Assembly: GCF_011378715.1 (NCBI RefSeq)
Contig: NZ_WTKU01000002.1
Coordinates: 273,852 to 337,851 of the forward strand
Source: Psychromonas sp. SA13A
Lineage (GTDB): Bacteria > Pseudomonadota > Gammaproteobacteria > Enterobacterales > Psychromonadaceae
Length of the DNA stretch: 64,000 nucleotides
Direction of reading: 5' to 3'
The notes beneath the pieces were generated by a model. That model did not search any database. It was given only the letters and a program-made list of their open reading frames with translations, and had not been told where the DNA came from. Positions 47,952 to 57,401 of the stretch are shown here, one piece after another; within the stretch, counting starts at the first letter, position 1; each line of letters begins with the position of its first letter. The position numbers and the translations under genes were made by a program.

Positions 47952-48762
47952 AGCAATTAATCACATTTGTGTATCCGCTAAGAAGAAAAAAATGAAAATA
48001 AAAAGACGTTCTCCATTACCCTCGTTACATAACATGTTTGTAGAGAGAGAAGAGTGTCCCTTAGACGGGAGTTTCAGTTACTCTTTTTTCCATGGCCAAA
48101 CACCATATCGACACCTTGTTTTAAACTCTGAAATAGCATTAAAACTTGCTGCATATCATTTAATTGAGAAAGATTTAAATTCGGCTTACGCTAGCATTAA
48201 GTGCCTTATGGAATTGCAAGAAAAAGCATCAATAGACGATCTTAGAGGGATAGGTAATCATGAAAACACTCAATTTGTAATAGCTAAGTCTCTTCATCAA
48301 GCCGCTATAGTTACATATGGAAAATGCTTTGCTAGTTCTACTGGAGGCAAAGCTAAATCTTCAAAGAAAAAGTCTCGTGGTGTAAAACTTGATAAAAAGA
48401 TAATTAGTGATTTTCCACTTGAACAAATCGAAATTCATAATTTTTTAATTGAAACTAGGAATGAATATGTTGCACATGGAGGGGCAACTAATTTAGAGCA
48501 GTCATTGTCTTTTGTACTGGTTTCGCCTCAGAATACTATTATTTCTGATGTACATTGCCTTGAAGCTCATTCTGGCGGTGTTGACTATGATCAATATAAA
48601 ATAATTTTAGACTTAATTACAAGTGTCAAAAAAGTTTTAAGGGTCATGCAAAACAAAAAAAATGAATTGATAATCAAAAGTCACCTAACTCAGATGACAG
48701 CTGAAGAAATAAGTGCAGAATCAATATTTACATCAACATTATCCATTGGTTAGCTTCATAAT
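47946..48762 (+). mobile_element. integron-type gene cassette 3, attC interrupted
   Basis: Left edge TTATGAAGC (47946-47954) and its exact reverse complement GCTTCATAA at 48753-48761, just after the stop. The attC is cut there by group II intron sequence. Confidence 0.6.
47992..48753 (+). CDS. hypothetical protein with HEPN-like motif
   Basis: 253 residues, mostly helical. The segment FLIETRNEYVAHGGATNLE (about residues 148-166) has R-x5-H as in HEPN RNase-type domains (R-x4-6-H), which are common in defence and toxin proteins. A Lys/Ser-rich linker lies at about residues 120-135. No signal peptide or membrane segment. Single gene of cassette 3. The HEPN reading is from one motif and the helical context only. 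Confidence 0.5.
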   Translation: MKIKRRSPLPSLHNMFVEREECPLDGSFSYSFFHGQTPYRHLVLNSEIALKLAAYHLIEKDLNSAYASIKCLMELQEKASIDDLRGIGNHENTQFVIAKSLHQAAIVTYGKCFASSTGGKAKSSKKKSRGVKLDKKIISDFPLEQIEIHNFLIETRNEYVAHGGATNLEQSLSFVLVSPQNTIISDVHCLEAHSGGVDYDQYKIILDLITSVKKVLRVMQNKKNELIIKSHLTQMTAEEISAESIFTSTLSIG

Positions 48763-48955
48763 CGGGTAGCCGGAGGTATCTAACCTCCAGCCCCTACACC
48801 ACCCTGTATGCGGCTCCGGACAGGGCGGTTCAACTATGATGAATTAGTGAATATTAATCCACAAATCCTTTACTGATATCAAACCTTGTCTGGCTAAAAA
48901 TGCATTACTGATCACTATATTTATCCCTTTGCTTTTCGAACTACATCCTGAAATT
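48762..48955 (-). mobile_element. 3' end of a group II intron (relic)
   Basis: Read on the minus strand: ACCGCCCTGT and ACAGGGTGGT form a domain V-like hairpin with a 2-base AT bulge. It is followed by a domain VI-like hairpin (GGAGGT/ACCTCC) and the end CTACCCGAT. Upstream a short frame reads NAFLARQGLISVKDLWINIH and stops (ends near 48854), which may be the end of a maturase. Everything further upstream is missing. Its 3' junction falls at the R'' box of cassette 3. Confidence 0.55.
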
Positions 48956-49068
48956 GATTACAGTAATAAAAACTTTAAGCTTCCACCATCTGTTAAAGGG
49001 ATTTTCTTTTCATTACATTATGAATTTCCACCTTCCCAAATTAGGGGGATGGCGAAGAAGAGAATGGT

Positions 49069-49110
49069 GGAGAATTAATCAAAAATATCGAGTGGAATAA
49101 TACGTCATTG
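49069..49110. repeat. 40-bp dispersed motif, copy 2
   Basis: GGAGAATTAATCAAAAATAT then CGAGTGGAATAATACGT. Partner of 41902-41940. Confidence 0.6.
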
Positions 49111-49606
49111 AATATAGTTCTGAGTAATCAAAATATTAAATCATTTTTAACTGTGTAATCACCATATGAGTTGTATAACAATGTATTAAAAATACAATGA
49201 AAACAGTAGGTTGTGTTCCACATGTCTACATATTTTAACTCTCTATTTTTGTCAGATCAATACATCAGGAGGTTTAACAGAGCAGTCGATAAATCTTTTG
49301 AAAAATAGAAGGGTAGTTAGATTAATATTTTTATGAATGGAATATCGTTAAAATTAATATGCCCGTTATTTTAATAAAAACCCTTAATCAACTATAAAAT
49401 TAATTCTGGCTAAGAGCTTAGTCTTGTTAGGAAAAGAAATTATTACTATGTGTAAAAATATTGGGGTGTAAATATGACTTTTATTATCCAGAAAATCTAT
49501 TTATTTAGTTAGTTAAAAAATTTAATTTGTTTTTAAAATAGTAAAATTAATTAATCGCAAGCCAAGTGTAATGAATAAAAAAGATTCTAACAATTTCAAA
49601 TTATAC

Positions 49607-49823
49607 AGCCAGTTAACCGTTAATGTGAAAGTTAATCATTGGTTTTTTAAAAATATCCACATCAATAGGTTGATGAAGTTTATCAATTATTTTTTATTAA
49701 AAAATAATTAAATACACTGCAATAAGTTAATGTTGTAGAAGATATTAGAATTCAAACATTAATCCATATGGCATAGAGATTAGTATTAAGATTAATTTTC
49801 TAATAAAAAATATTCGAATAATA
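49607..49823. repeat. ~200-bp degenerate dispersed repeat, copy 2
   Basis: Carries GTTAATGTGAAAGTTAATCA, CAATAGGTTGATGAAGTTTA, CTGCAATAAGTTAATG and AGTATTAAGATTAAT in the same order and spacing as copies 1 and 3. Confidence 0.65.
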
Positions 49824-49836
49824 TTAAAACTATAAA

Positions 49837-50024
49837 GCTAGTTAATGTGATAGTTGATCATTAGATTACTTAAAAGTACCCGCATCAATAAGGTGTGATG
49901 AAGTGTGTTAATAAATATTTTATCCATGAACAAACCGATTAAGAAACTGAAGTAAGTTTATGTCAAAAGTAAAACTTCATGACTTAGTTTAGTGTTCAGA
50001 TTAATCTGGTATAGGTAAGCCAGG
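49837..50024. repeat. ~200-bp degenerate dispersed repeat, copy 3
   Basis: Starts CTAGTTAATGTGATAGTTGA and carries CATCAATAAGG, TGATGAAGTGTGTTAATAA, CTGAAGTAAGTTTATG, AAAAGTAAAACTTCATG and AGATTAATCTGGT. It follows copy 2 head-to-tail. Confidence 0.65.
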
Positions 50025-52583
50025 TTAAATTAAAGTATGCACGAATTTAGTATTTAGAATAATTCGAGTATGTTAGGGAAATATCACAACACCTATAAGG
50101 GATCTCATGCTTAATTTACATAGTCATAAGCTTGAAAAGCACAAAAAACATAAAGGATAACAGTATGTTATACATTTTATGTTAAATATAATTATGTTCA
50201 ATAGTATGGAAATATAAACAAGATCAGATCTGGATCTATAATTCAATTATCAAAAAGTTAACATTGAAAGAAACTATATTTAAACCCTATTTAACATAAT
50301 ATACATTATGCGAAGTGTTGTTAATGTTTACGTTGGGTGGGTATTTCACTCTATTGTGCATTATTCAATATATTGATCTTATTTAATCTAACGTCTTTTA
50401 ACTAATTTAGATCCAGTTGCGTTATATTTCACGGATTACTCCTTTCCTCATTTATTGATTTTTTATTTGTTCATTATTATTGCTGATTAATAATTGAAAC
50501 TGTTCTTAATAGTTAAGTACGTTTTTTGTCTGGTAATGTAAATCTGACTTTGGTTTGTTTTATTGTTAACTCATAGTTTGAAAATTAACTAGGAACTTAG
50601 CTTATTACCTTACTATTTATATTTAAGGCTGTTAAAACTGCTTATTTTGTTATTCCTTAATTCATATACTTAATAATTACCTTATAAATACGCCAAATAT
50701 TCTGTTTTACTCTCAATATTGCTTTATTTGATTATAAATTAGGCGCTCTGTGTTGAAATCTGAGAGATTATTAAGGTATTCGTCTATAAGTAGAAAACCT
50801 CAGAGCCTTTACTAAACATCTATTTCTTTTTCATTCGTTATGATCTCAAGTCTAACTGATTTTTATTGTCAGTTTTTCAATTATCAGATTAACTCTATTT
50901 TTTCTTTTCAATACCAACATGAAATATTAACGCATTATATTGATACTTATATTTATCGTATTTACTTCATACTTCATGAAGTAAAATTTAGATTTATACA
51001 GTTATGTTGGTTACTTGTTTTAAAACTATTATTACTTTTATTTTATTGAAAATATAATGGTTAACTTTTTTGTAAGTTAAATTTATTTAAGTAACTTAGA
51101 TATTAGGATTTAATAACTATTCGTTGCAATCTGGCCGCATATAAATATTTAAAAGTTTATATAAATAACCGGTTAATAAACTTTTATTTTAAAAATTAAG
51201 TTTTCCACTAACTATATTTATTTTTAGTCATATGAAGTTTCGATTAAAATTTAAATTAAGATTCCTAATAAAAAATATACAGTTAATTATTTTTTTAAAT
51301 TAATTTTGGTGTCACATCGTGCCCGTATCACTTCATTAAATATGGATTGTTAATTGTTAATGACATTTAAATTTTAAATAAAATTCAGTTAATTTATTTT
51401 TTGAATGCTAAACATAAGCTATAGAAGCTTGATTATCCTTATTTATCTTTTACCTTTGAAACATTACAAATAGACTAGTCAAATACAGATTATCATCTTG
51501 TTATTTTCTACGGCCATAGAGGATTTCTTTTATTGGTTATGAAACTCAAAACTTAAATTTACATGTATATTCCATGATATTTTAATAAATGAAGATTTTT
51601 TAGTTGTTCAATGCTAACAAAAATAAGCATTATCTCTTCACCTTTTTATTTATTAAAAAATTAATAACTACCCTATTAATTTCAATATATCACTTAAATT
51701 ACAACTGCTTATTTAAAAATTTTAACGCTAGTATTTAATTTATCATCTTATTTTTAGGTTCAATTTTTTATAACTTAAAAATTACGGAGTCACAGTAAAG
51801 GCTAATAAATATGTTGTTGCAGCTCATCATTACCGGTTAAACACTTAAATTTTTATAAAAATAAATTAAAAAAGGCATTTAAAGTTATTAACCAAGTTTT
51901 TATTTAATGGATTAATGGTTAAGTTACCTATCGCTATTTACTAAATACATGATCTCTTTGAATGATTACTTACAATTTTATTTTTAGCCCTCCAGAAAGT
52001 CCAATCAACACAATCCCAACAGTATAATAATTAACATCCGCCCTTTTAAATCAATAATTTTCGAATAGGCTAAAGTTAATTGAAATATTTTTATTATGTA
52101 TCTTGTAGTGCATCGATAGAAAATTTTATGTCTGAATTCCCTGTTATTGGTTCAAAGTGAATATATTCAGAATTAACTAGCAGATTAACTGACACATAAT
52201 ATACGTTGCTAATGTAGTAACAGGCTAATAAAAATACTTACACTTACTACTATAATTCTCACCTTTTTATCTTCTGATTAACGTTTTAAATACGCCAGCA
52301 CACCTTCTTAAAAAATGAAGATTAAATCAAAATAGTTAGTGGTAATGTTTCTTTATATGTTGATTTTTTATAAAATTAAATCGCTTTCCTATATACAAAA
52401 GTACTCACTTATTACAGCTAATAAAGGGGGATTTTAGTATTTAAATCGCATTTCTATTAAAATTATTTTAAATTTTATTATATAAAAAATGTTGTAATAA
52501 ATTTCTTTAAATGAAATTAATTGTCAATATAATCAACATCTTAATTTTAATATAAAGAGCATTATTCGTTTTAACCCTACTAG

Positions 52584-53843
52584 CTAACAACCAATCTTAG
52601 GGATATGTTTCCAGTGTGTTGTGTATTGTGGCGTTAATAACTCTCTGCGCATTGACCATTTTTCTTCAGTGCCTTGAGCTGCAAAAAATAAACTATTTGT
52701 ACCATAGCGGTGATTAATTCCATCTAATATTTTCATCAATGACGCGTTATGTTTATAAGGGTTGAATAGATCAAATTGTTGGTGTTTTTGACTACTTAAA
52801 TTCAGTAACCCAACGCCAATTTTGTAATATCGTACACCGGGTTCAAATAGCAGATGTATATTCTCACTGATTGCATGTAACAGTTGTGAAGTATCGTTGG
52901 TAGCCTGAGATAAGTGGATAATTACTTTATAACTCGCCGGTGATTTATCAAAGGGACTACTGGCCGCAAACGCTAATAATGTGCTGCATAGTGAATACTG
53001 TTCTCTTGCTTTCACACAAGCAATGGCAATATGTTTGGCTAATGCTTGGTTTAGGCTTTGAATATCCGTAATGCGTTGTCCAACACTGCGCGTTGAAAAT
53101 ATTTGTAGTTTATCCGCCCTTACACCATCCCATATTTTACAAGGTTGGCCGTTTAGCTCATTGATTGTGCGTTGTAATTCGACATTAAATAAACTTTTTG
53201 GTAGTAATTTAAGGTTAGCTTTACTCAGCTGTAATACTGTTTTGATTCCATTCTGCGCTAACTTTTGATTGGTTTTTTTACCGATCCCCCATACATCAAG
53301 TGGTGATAATTGTGCAAAAATATCCTGTTTAAATGCTTCGTTATTTAGCAAACAGACGCCATTAAATCCGGCCCACTTTTTGGCAACATGATTCGCAACT
53401 TTAGCTAAGGTTAAGGTTGCGCCTAATCCCACGCAAACCGGTAAGCGGGTTTCTTTCCAAACTGTACGGCGTATTTTTTGCGCCTGAATGGTTAAATCTG
53501 TAATGCTATCGCTGCAGTTGCTAAAGTCTAAGAATGATTCGTCAATCGAATAGATGTGTTGCTCTGGTGCAAAGCGCCCTATTACTTGCATCATTTTATG
53601 CGACAAGTCTGCGTACAGTTCATAGTTTGATGAACAGACGATGATGCCTGCTTTTTCACAAAGATAACGCACTTTAAAAAAAGGTTGGAATTTTTTAATG
53701 CCCAGTGCAAGAGCTTGTTTATTGGCGGCTACAATACAGCCATCATTATTAGACAATACAATGATCGGTTTCCCTCGCCACTCTGGCCGAAACACTTGTT
53801 CAGCGCTGCAATAGAATGAGTTGGCATCGACTAATGCAAACAT
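52584..53843 (-). CDS. umuC: DNA polymerase V catalytic subunit UmuC
   Basis: 419 residues from the ATG at 53843, which overlaps the umuD stop by one base (TAATG), so the in-frame start 39 bases upstream is rejected. Y-family polymerase: FALVDANSFYCSAEQVFRP with the first catalytic Asp, VLSNNDGCIVAANKQA, and YSIDESFLDFS with the second acidic pair, then the helix-hairpin-helix LDVWGIGKKTNQKL. It carries out translesion synthesis with UmuD' and RecA. Expressed with umuD under SOS control. Confidence 0.95.
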   Translation of the reverse strand: MFALVDANSFYCSAEQVFRPEWRGKPIIVLSNNDGCIVAANKQALALGIKKFQPFFKVRYLCEKAGIIVCSSNYELYADLSHKMMQVIGRFAPEQHIYSIDESFLDFSNCSDSITDLTIQAQKIRRTVWKETRLPVCVGLGATLTLAKVANHVAKKWAGFNGVCLLNNEAFKQDIFAQLSPLDVWGIGKKTNQKLAQNGIKTVLQLSKANLKLLPKSLFNVELQRTINELNGQPCKIWDGVRADKLQIFSTRSVGQRITDIQSLNQALAKHIAIACVKAREQYSLCSTLLAFAASSPFDKSPASYKVIIHLSQATNDTSQLLHAISENIHLLFEPGVRYYKIGVGLLNLSSQKHQQFDLFNPYKHNASLMKILDGINHRYGTNSLFFAAQGTEEKWSMRRELLTPQYTTHWKHIPKIGC

Positions 53844-54253
53844 TATAGGTTTGCCGCTAATAATTGACTGCTTCGATGGCAACGAATTGAACGTGTGACG
53901 ACACCTTCGATTGTAAATTGATCGTCTTCATTAATAGGGATCGTTTTATAACGAGGGTTAGCAGATAGTAATAAACGCTCATTTATATTAATGATCTTAC
54001 AAATAAACTCACCATTATAATTTGCGACAATCACATCGTTATTTTTAGCTGTTACGTGTCTATCTACAATAAGAATATCACCACTGTATATACCCACACC
54101 TTGCATTGAATGACCATCAGCTTTACCAATAAAAGTGGCATTTGGGTGATCGACAAGCAGTGCATCTAAGCTTAATGGTAATTGCAAGTAGTCACTTGCT
54201 GGGCTTTCAAAGCCTGTAATGCCTGCACTTGCTGTAATTAGAATGAAGTTCAT
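53843..54253 (-). CDS. umuD: UmuD, LexA-like self-cleaving subunit of DNA polymerase V
   Basis: 136 residues from the ATG at 54253, with GAGAG before it. A GTG at 54265 is the alternative. Cleavage site is probably Ala-Gly in ITASAG-ITGFES (about residue 10), compared with Cys-Gly in E. coli UmuD. Catalytic Ser is in KADGHSMQGVGI and Lys in EFICKIININ. The pre-cleavage arm is shorter than in E. coli. It overlaps umuC and has an SOS box just upstream. Confidence 0.93.
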   Translation of the reverse strand: MNFILITASAGITGFESPASDYLQLPLSLDALLVDHPNATFIGKADGHSMQGVGIYSGDILIVDRHVTAKNNDVIVANYNGEFICKIININERLLLSANPRYKTIPINEDDQFTIEGVVTRSIRCHRSSQLLAANL

Positions 54254-54272
54254 AACGACTCTCACAATTTAA

Positions 54273-54288
54273 CTGTATAAATAAACAG
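54273..54288. promoter_or_regulatory. LexA (SOS) box of umuDC
   Basis: CTGTATAAATAAACAG fits CTGT-N8-ACAG exactly and lies 20 bases before the umuD start. Confidence 0.9.
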
Positions 54289-54514
54289 TTAAATTATAAG
54301 TGAGTTTATTATAAGTACAAGCAGAACTTAATGCATGGTGATTGTATTACTGTGGAATTGATGTGCGTTTAACCCTAGGTAGCCTTTAATAACTCAATCG
54401 TCTCCCTTTATTTTGGTCTAATTTAACCTGAGTAACTTTATATTACATTTTTTGTTATCATGCTTTTACACTGCCCCCATTCGGCAAAGCGTTAACTTAT
54501 ATTAAAGGTACAAT

Positions 54515-54883
54515 GTGTTAAATAATACTTCAGATTTATTATCTATCAAGTTGAATAATTTTGTTCATCGTATTGATTCTAAATCGTTAATAGTAGAACT
54601 GGCTATTCAACATCGATGTACTATAAGGCGTATTCGTCGTTCTAAAAATTGGTCATTGATAGGGGTTGAAAAAGATCTTATTCAAATAAGTCTATATTTT
54701 CGTGAAAATAATAGTCGTTGGATTGCAGAAGCGATTGATAAAGCATTACCAAAACCAACTACAGATTTATCCCTATTATTGAAATCGAATCCAGGCATGA
54801 CAGTTAATGAGTTAGTTGCTGCTTCTGGCTGCTCATTGGTTGAAGCGAGATCTGCAATTGATTCTGCTGAACAATTTATTTGA
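54515..54883 (+). CDS. conserved small protein, ribosome-recycling-factor-family annotation in gammaproteobacteria
   Basis: 122 residues from a GTG at 54515 with AAAGG before it. The pattern FVHRIDSKSLIVELA, CTIRRIRRSKNWSLIG and a C-terminal helical unit SNPGMTVNELVAASGCSLVEARSAID matches, from memory, a Vibrio/Alteromonadales family labelled ribosome recycling factor family protein, although it is not RRF itself. The basic cluster RRIRRSKNW suggests nucleic-acid binding. Function unproven. Stands alone. Confidence 0.6.
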   Translation: MLNNTSDLLSIKLNNFVHRIDSKSLIVELAIQHRCTIRRIRRSKNWSLIGVEKDLIQISLYFRENNSRWIAEAIDKALPKPTTDLSLLLKSNPGMTVNELVAASGCSLVEARSAIDSAEQFI

Positions 54884-55069
54884 TGTGGTTAGTTAATAAT
54901 GAAACTTTTTTTTTCAAAAATACACCGTGATGCTGATAAAGCGTGGCTTTGTCTAATCGGCAGAAAATAGTCTAATTAAGTGCTCTATTTTACTGTTTAA
55001 AATGGCTTATTACTTCGTTGTCTATTTGTTAAAAAATAACTATTAACACCCAAATATATTAGCAAACCA

Positions 55070-56440
55070 TTATTTATCCATAAACAAACGTTTTAACAAA
55101 GCAGTAAACTCAAAACGAGTTTGATCTTCATTAATATGTTTGAAATCCCTGATCACTGGTTTTCCAGCTACGTAAACATGCTTAATTAGGTTTTCATTAC
55201 ACGCAAATAACCACCGATTAATAATATCTTCATTGCTACTTGCGGCAATAAAAGGATGTTGATTATCTAGAACCATAAAGTCTGCACGATGCCCTACTGC
55301 TAAACCTAATTTTACTTGTGCCGCTTGATTCCCGCCAAGTCGTGCTTGGTTTAGTAAAAAGTCACCGACATGATTTTGTTGATCACTATAAAGCCGATTA
55401 CGTTGTTGATCTCGTAGCCGTTGGCCGTATTCGAGCGATCGCAATTCTTCTACTAGTGACAAACTAACATGACTGTCTGAACCAATTCCCCAACGGCCTT
55501 GAGCTTGCATAAATTCTACCGCAGGGAAAATGCCATCACCTAGGTTTGCTTCTGTTGTTGGACATAAACCAACGACTGCTTTGCTTTGAGCGATTGTTAA
55601 TAATTCATTTCTATCAAGGTGCGTGGCATGAACTAAACACCAACGCTGATCGATGCCTATTTTATCACTTAACCATTGCACAGGACGTAGCCCACTCCAT
55701 GCTAAGCAATCCTGAACCTCTTTTTGTTGCTCTGCGATGTGGATATGAATGGGTGTTTGATTAGATATCGCGCTTGATACTGTTTGTATTTGTTCTTGAG
55801 TGACAGCTCTTAATGAATGGAAACAAATGCCTAAATGATGTAATGGATGATCTGCTAATTGTTTTTCACAGGCTTGATGCAATGCTAAATATTGCTCACT
55901 ATTGTTTATGAATCGCCTTTGCCCGCTATTAGGCACTTGTCCAGCAAAACCTGAATGAGCATACAGTACTGGTAGCAGTGTTAATCCTATTCCAGCTGTA
56001 TCAGCCGCTTGCATTAACTGCACTGCCATTTCATTGATTTGAGAATAAGCCTGGCCATTTGGTTGGTGGTGCAAATAATGAAACTCTGCTACCTGGGTAT
56101 AACCCGCTTTGAGCATATCAATATACAATTGAGTTGCAATAATACGCAGATCATTGGGAGTGAGTTTATTAACCACCTTATACATCAATTCACGCCAACT
56201 CCAAAAGCTGTCATTAGGATCTAAGCTGACCTCTGCCATACCTGCCATCACACGTTGAAAAGCATGTGAGTGAAGGTTTGCAACAGTGGGTATCACTGGC
56301 CCATTTAAATAGATTGCCCCGTTTACCATGGTGTTGATAGTGATGCTTTTGATGCTACCATCGATGACGTCGAAGCGAACATTATCTGCCCATCCATTTG
56401 CTAACAATGCTTTTCTTGCAAAATAAATCTGCCTAGCCAT
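55070..56440 (-). CDS. hutF: formimidoylglutamate deiminase
   Basis: 456 residues, amidohydrolase fold. It converts N-formimino-glutamate to N-formyl-glutamate and ammonia. Metal site in VIPTVANLHSHAFQRVMAG (HxH, about residues 56-58), HIAEQQKEV, and WCLVHATHLD. The C-terminal Asp is in GIGSDSHVSLSLVEELR. Divergent from hutC with a HutC palindrome in between, so HutC controls it. With HutG it makes the formylglutamate branch of histidine breakdown. Confidence 0.93.
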   Translation of the reverse strand: MARQIYFARKALLANGWADNVRFDVIDGSIKSITINTMVNGAIYLNGPVIPTVANLHSHAFQRVMAGMAEVSLDPNDSFWSWRELMYKVVNKLTPNDLRIIATQLYIDMLKAGYTQVAEFHYLHHQPNGQAYSQINEMAVQLMQAADTAGIGLTLLPVLYAHSGFAGQVPNSGQRRFINNSEQYLALHQACEKQLADHPLHHLGICFHSLRAVTQEQIQTVSSAISNQTPIHIHIAEQQKEVQDCLAWSGLRPVQWLSDKIGIDQRWCLVHATHLDRNELLTIAQSKAVVGLCPTTEANLGDGIFPAVEFMQAQGRWGIGSDSHVSLSLVEELRSLEYGQRLRDQQRNRLYSDQQNHVGDFLLNQARLGGNQAAQVKLGLAVGHRADFMVLDNQHPFIAASSNEDIINRWLFACNENLIKHVYVAGKPVIRDFKHINEDQTRFEFTALLKRLFMDK

Positions 56441-56507
56441 GAAATAACCCCACTATCATCGATTACAAAATACACGCTAAAAAAGAGGTTATAAGTGTAG
56501 CTGAAAC

Positions 56508-56527
56508 TATCTTGTATATACAAGATA
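56508..56527. promoter_or_regulatory. HutC operator between hutF and hutC
   Basis: Perfect 20-bp palindrome with core CTTGTATATACAAG, matching the known HutC-type operator. It lies 68 bases before hutF and 115 before hutC. Confidence 0.85.
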
Positions 56528-56642
56528 AACTTAGATCTATCTCTATCTGTTATAACCACAAAATACTGGGTATAATTGCTTATCAAAATATTTTTTTTTA
56601 AAACGTTGCATTAATGGCCCCTTCATAAACCAAGGTAAAATC

Positions 56643-57401
56643 GTGATCGAAACTACCAGTAGCATGATGAACAAGCTTTCTCAGTCGATAGAAGATTCTC
56701 CAGCACCTATTTATGCACGCGTGAAACAAGCAATCTGTCTGAAAATTAATAGTGGTGAATGGCAAGCCAACCAGCGAGTGCCTTCAGAATCGGAGATGGT
56801 TAAGGCATTAGGCGTGAGTCGAATGACGGTGAATCGTGCATTAAGAGAATTAACTGATGAAGGAATTTTAATTAGACAACAAGGCGTCGGCACCTTTGTT
56901 GCAAAGAAGAAAACACATTCAGCACTTTCAGAGATCCATAATATCGCCGATGAAATTGCACAACGGGGTAATCAACACCGCGCTGAGTTAATCGAGATAA
57001 TACGCACTAATGCGAGTATGGAAGAGGCGATCAACCTTTCAGTACGTACCAATCACACGATATTCCGTGCAACCATCGTACATTTTGAAAATGAACTACC
57101 GATTCAAATTGAAGAGCGAGTGGTCAATGCGACCCTTGCCCCTGACTATGACAAACAAGATTTTCAACAGAATGAAACCTATGATTATCTAATGAAAGTG
57201 GCCCCGATGACAGAGGGCGAACACCTTGTTGAAGCAGTAATGCCTTCAGCTTACGAATGTAAACTATTACAAATTGAAGCCAATGAACCTTGTTTACAAA
57301 TAAAGCGTCGAACCTGGTGTGATGACCAACTAGTCACTACCGCTCGCTTGCTTTCTCCTAGCTCACGGTTTCAACTATTCGGCCATTTTGGCGGCAAATA
57401 A
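56643..57401 (+). CDS. hutC: histidine utilisation repressor HutC (GntR family)
   Basis: 252 residues from a GTG at 56643 with AAGG before it. The ATGs at 56664 and 56667 are possible. N-terminal winged helix: PIYARVKQAICLKINSGEW, then VPSESEMVKALGVSRMTVNRALREL (recognition helix about residues 58-70). The C-terminal UTRA domain (about 95-245) binds urocanate, the inducer. HutC represses hut genes and releases on urocanate. It autoregulates through the shared palindrome. Confidence 0.92.
   Translation: MIETTSSMMNKLSQSIEDSPAPIYARVKQAICLKINSGEWQANQRVPSESEMVKALGVSRMTVNRALRELTDEGILIRQQGVGTFVAKKKTHSALSEIHNIADEIAQRGNQHRAELIEIIRTNASMEEAINLSVRTNHTIFRATIVHFENELPIQIEERVVNATLAPDYDKQDFQQNETYDYLMKVAPMTEGEHLVEAVMPSAYECKLLQIEANEPCLQIKRRTWCDDQLVTTARLLSPSSRFQLFGHFGGK

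Larger units (their letters stand above)
48956..52583. other. 3.6-kb region without recognisable genes
   Basis: Very AT-rich. Stop codons are dense in all frames; the longest open frame (69 codons at 50840) is low-complexity and lacks a binding site. It holds a copy of the 40-bp motif (49069), two adjacent copies of the 200-bp repeat (49607 and 49837) and an inverted GCTCTG/CAGAGC pair about 60 bp apart near 50742-50803. I see nothing else I can support. Confidence 0.6.

Noticed and set aside
50840..51049. 69-codon open frame in the gene-free region
   Set aside because: Low-complexity hydrophobic translation, typical of random AT-rich DNA, and no binding site.
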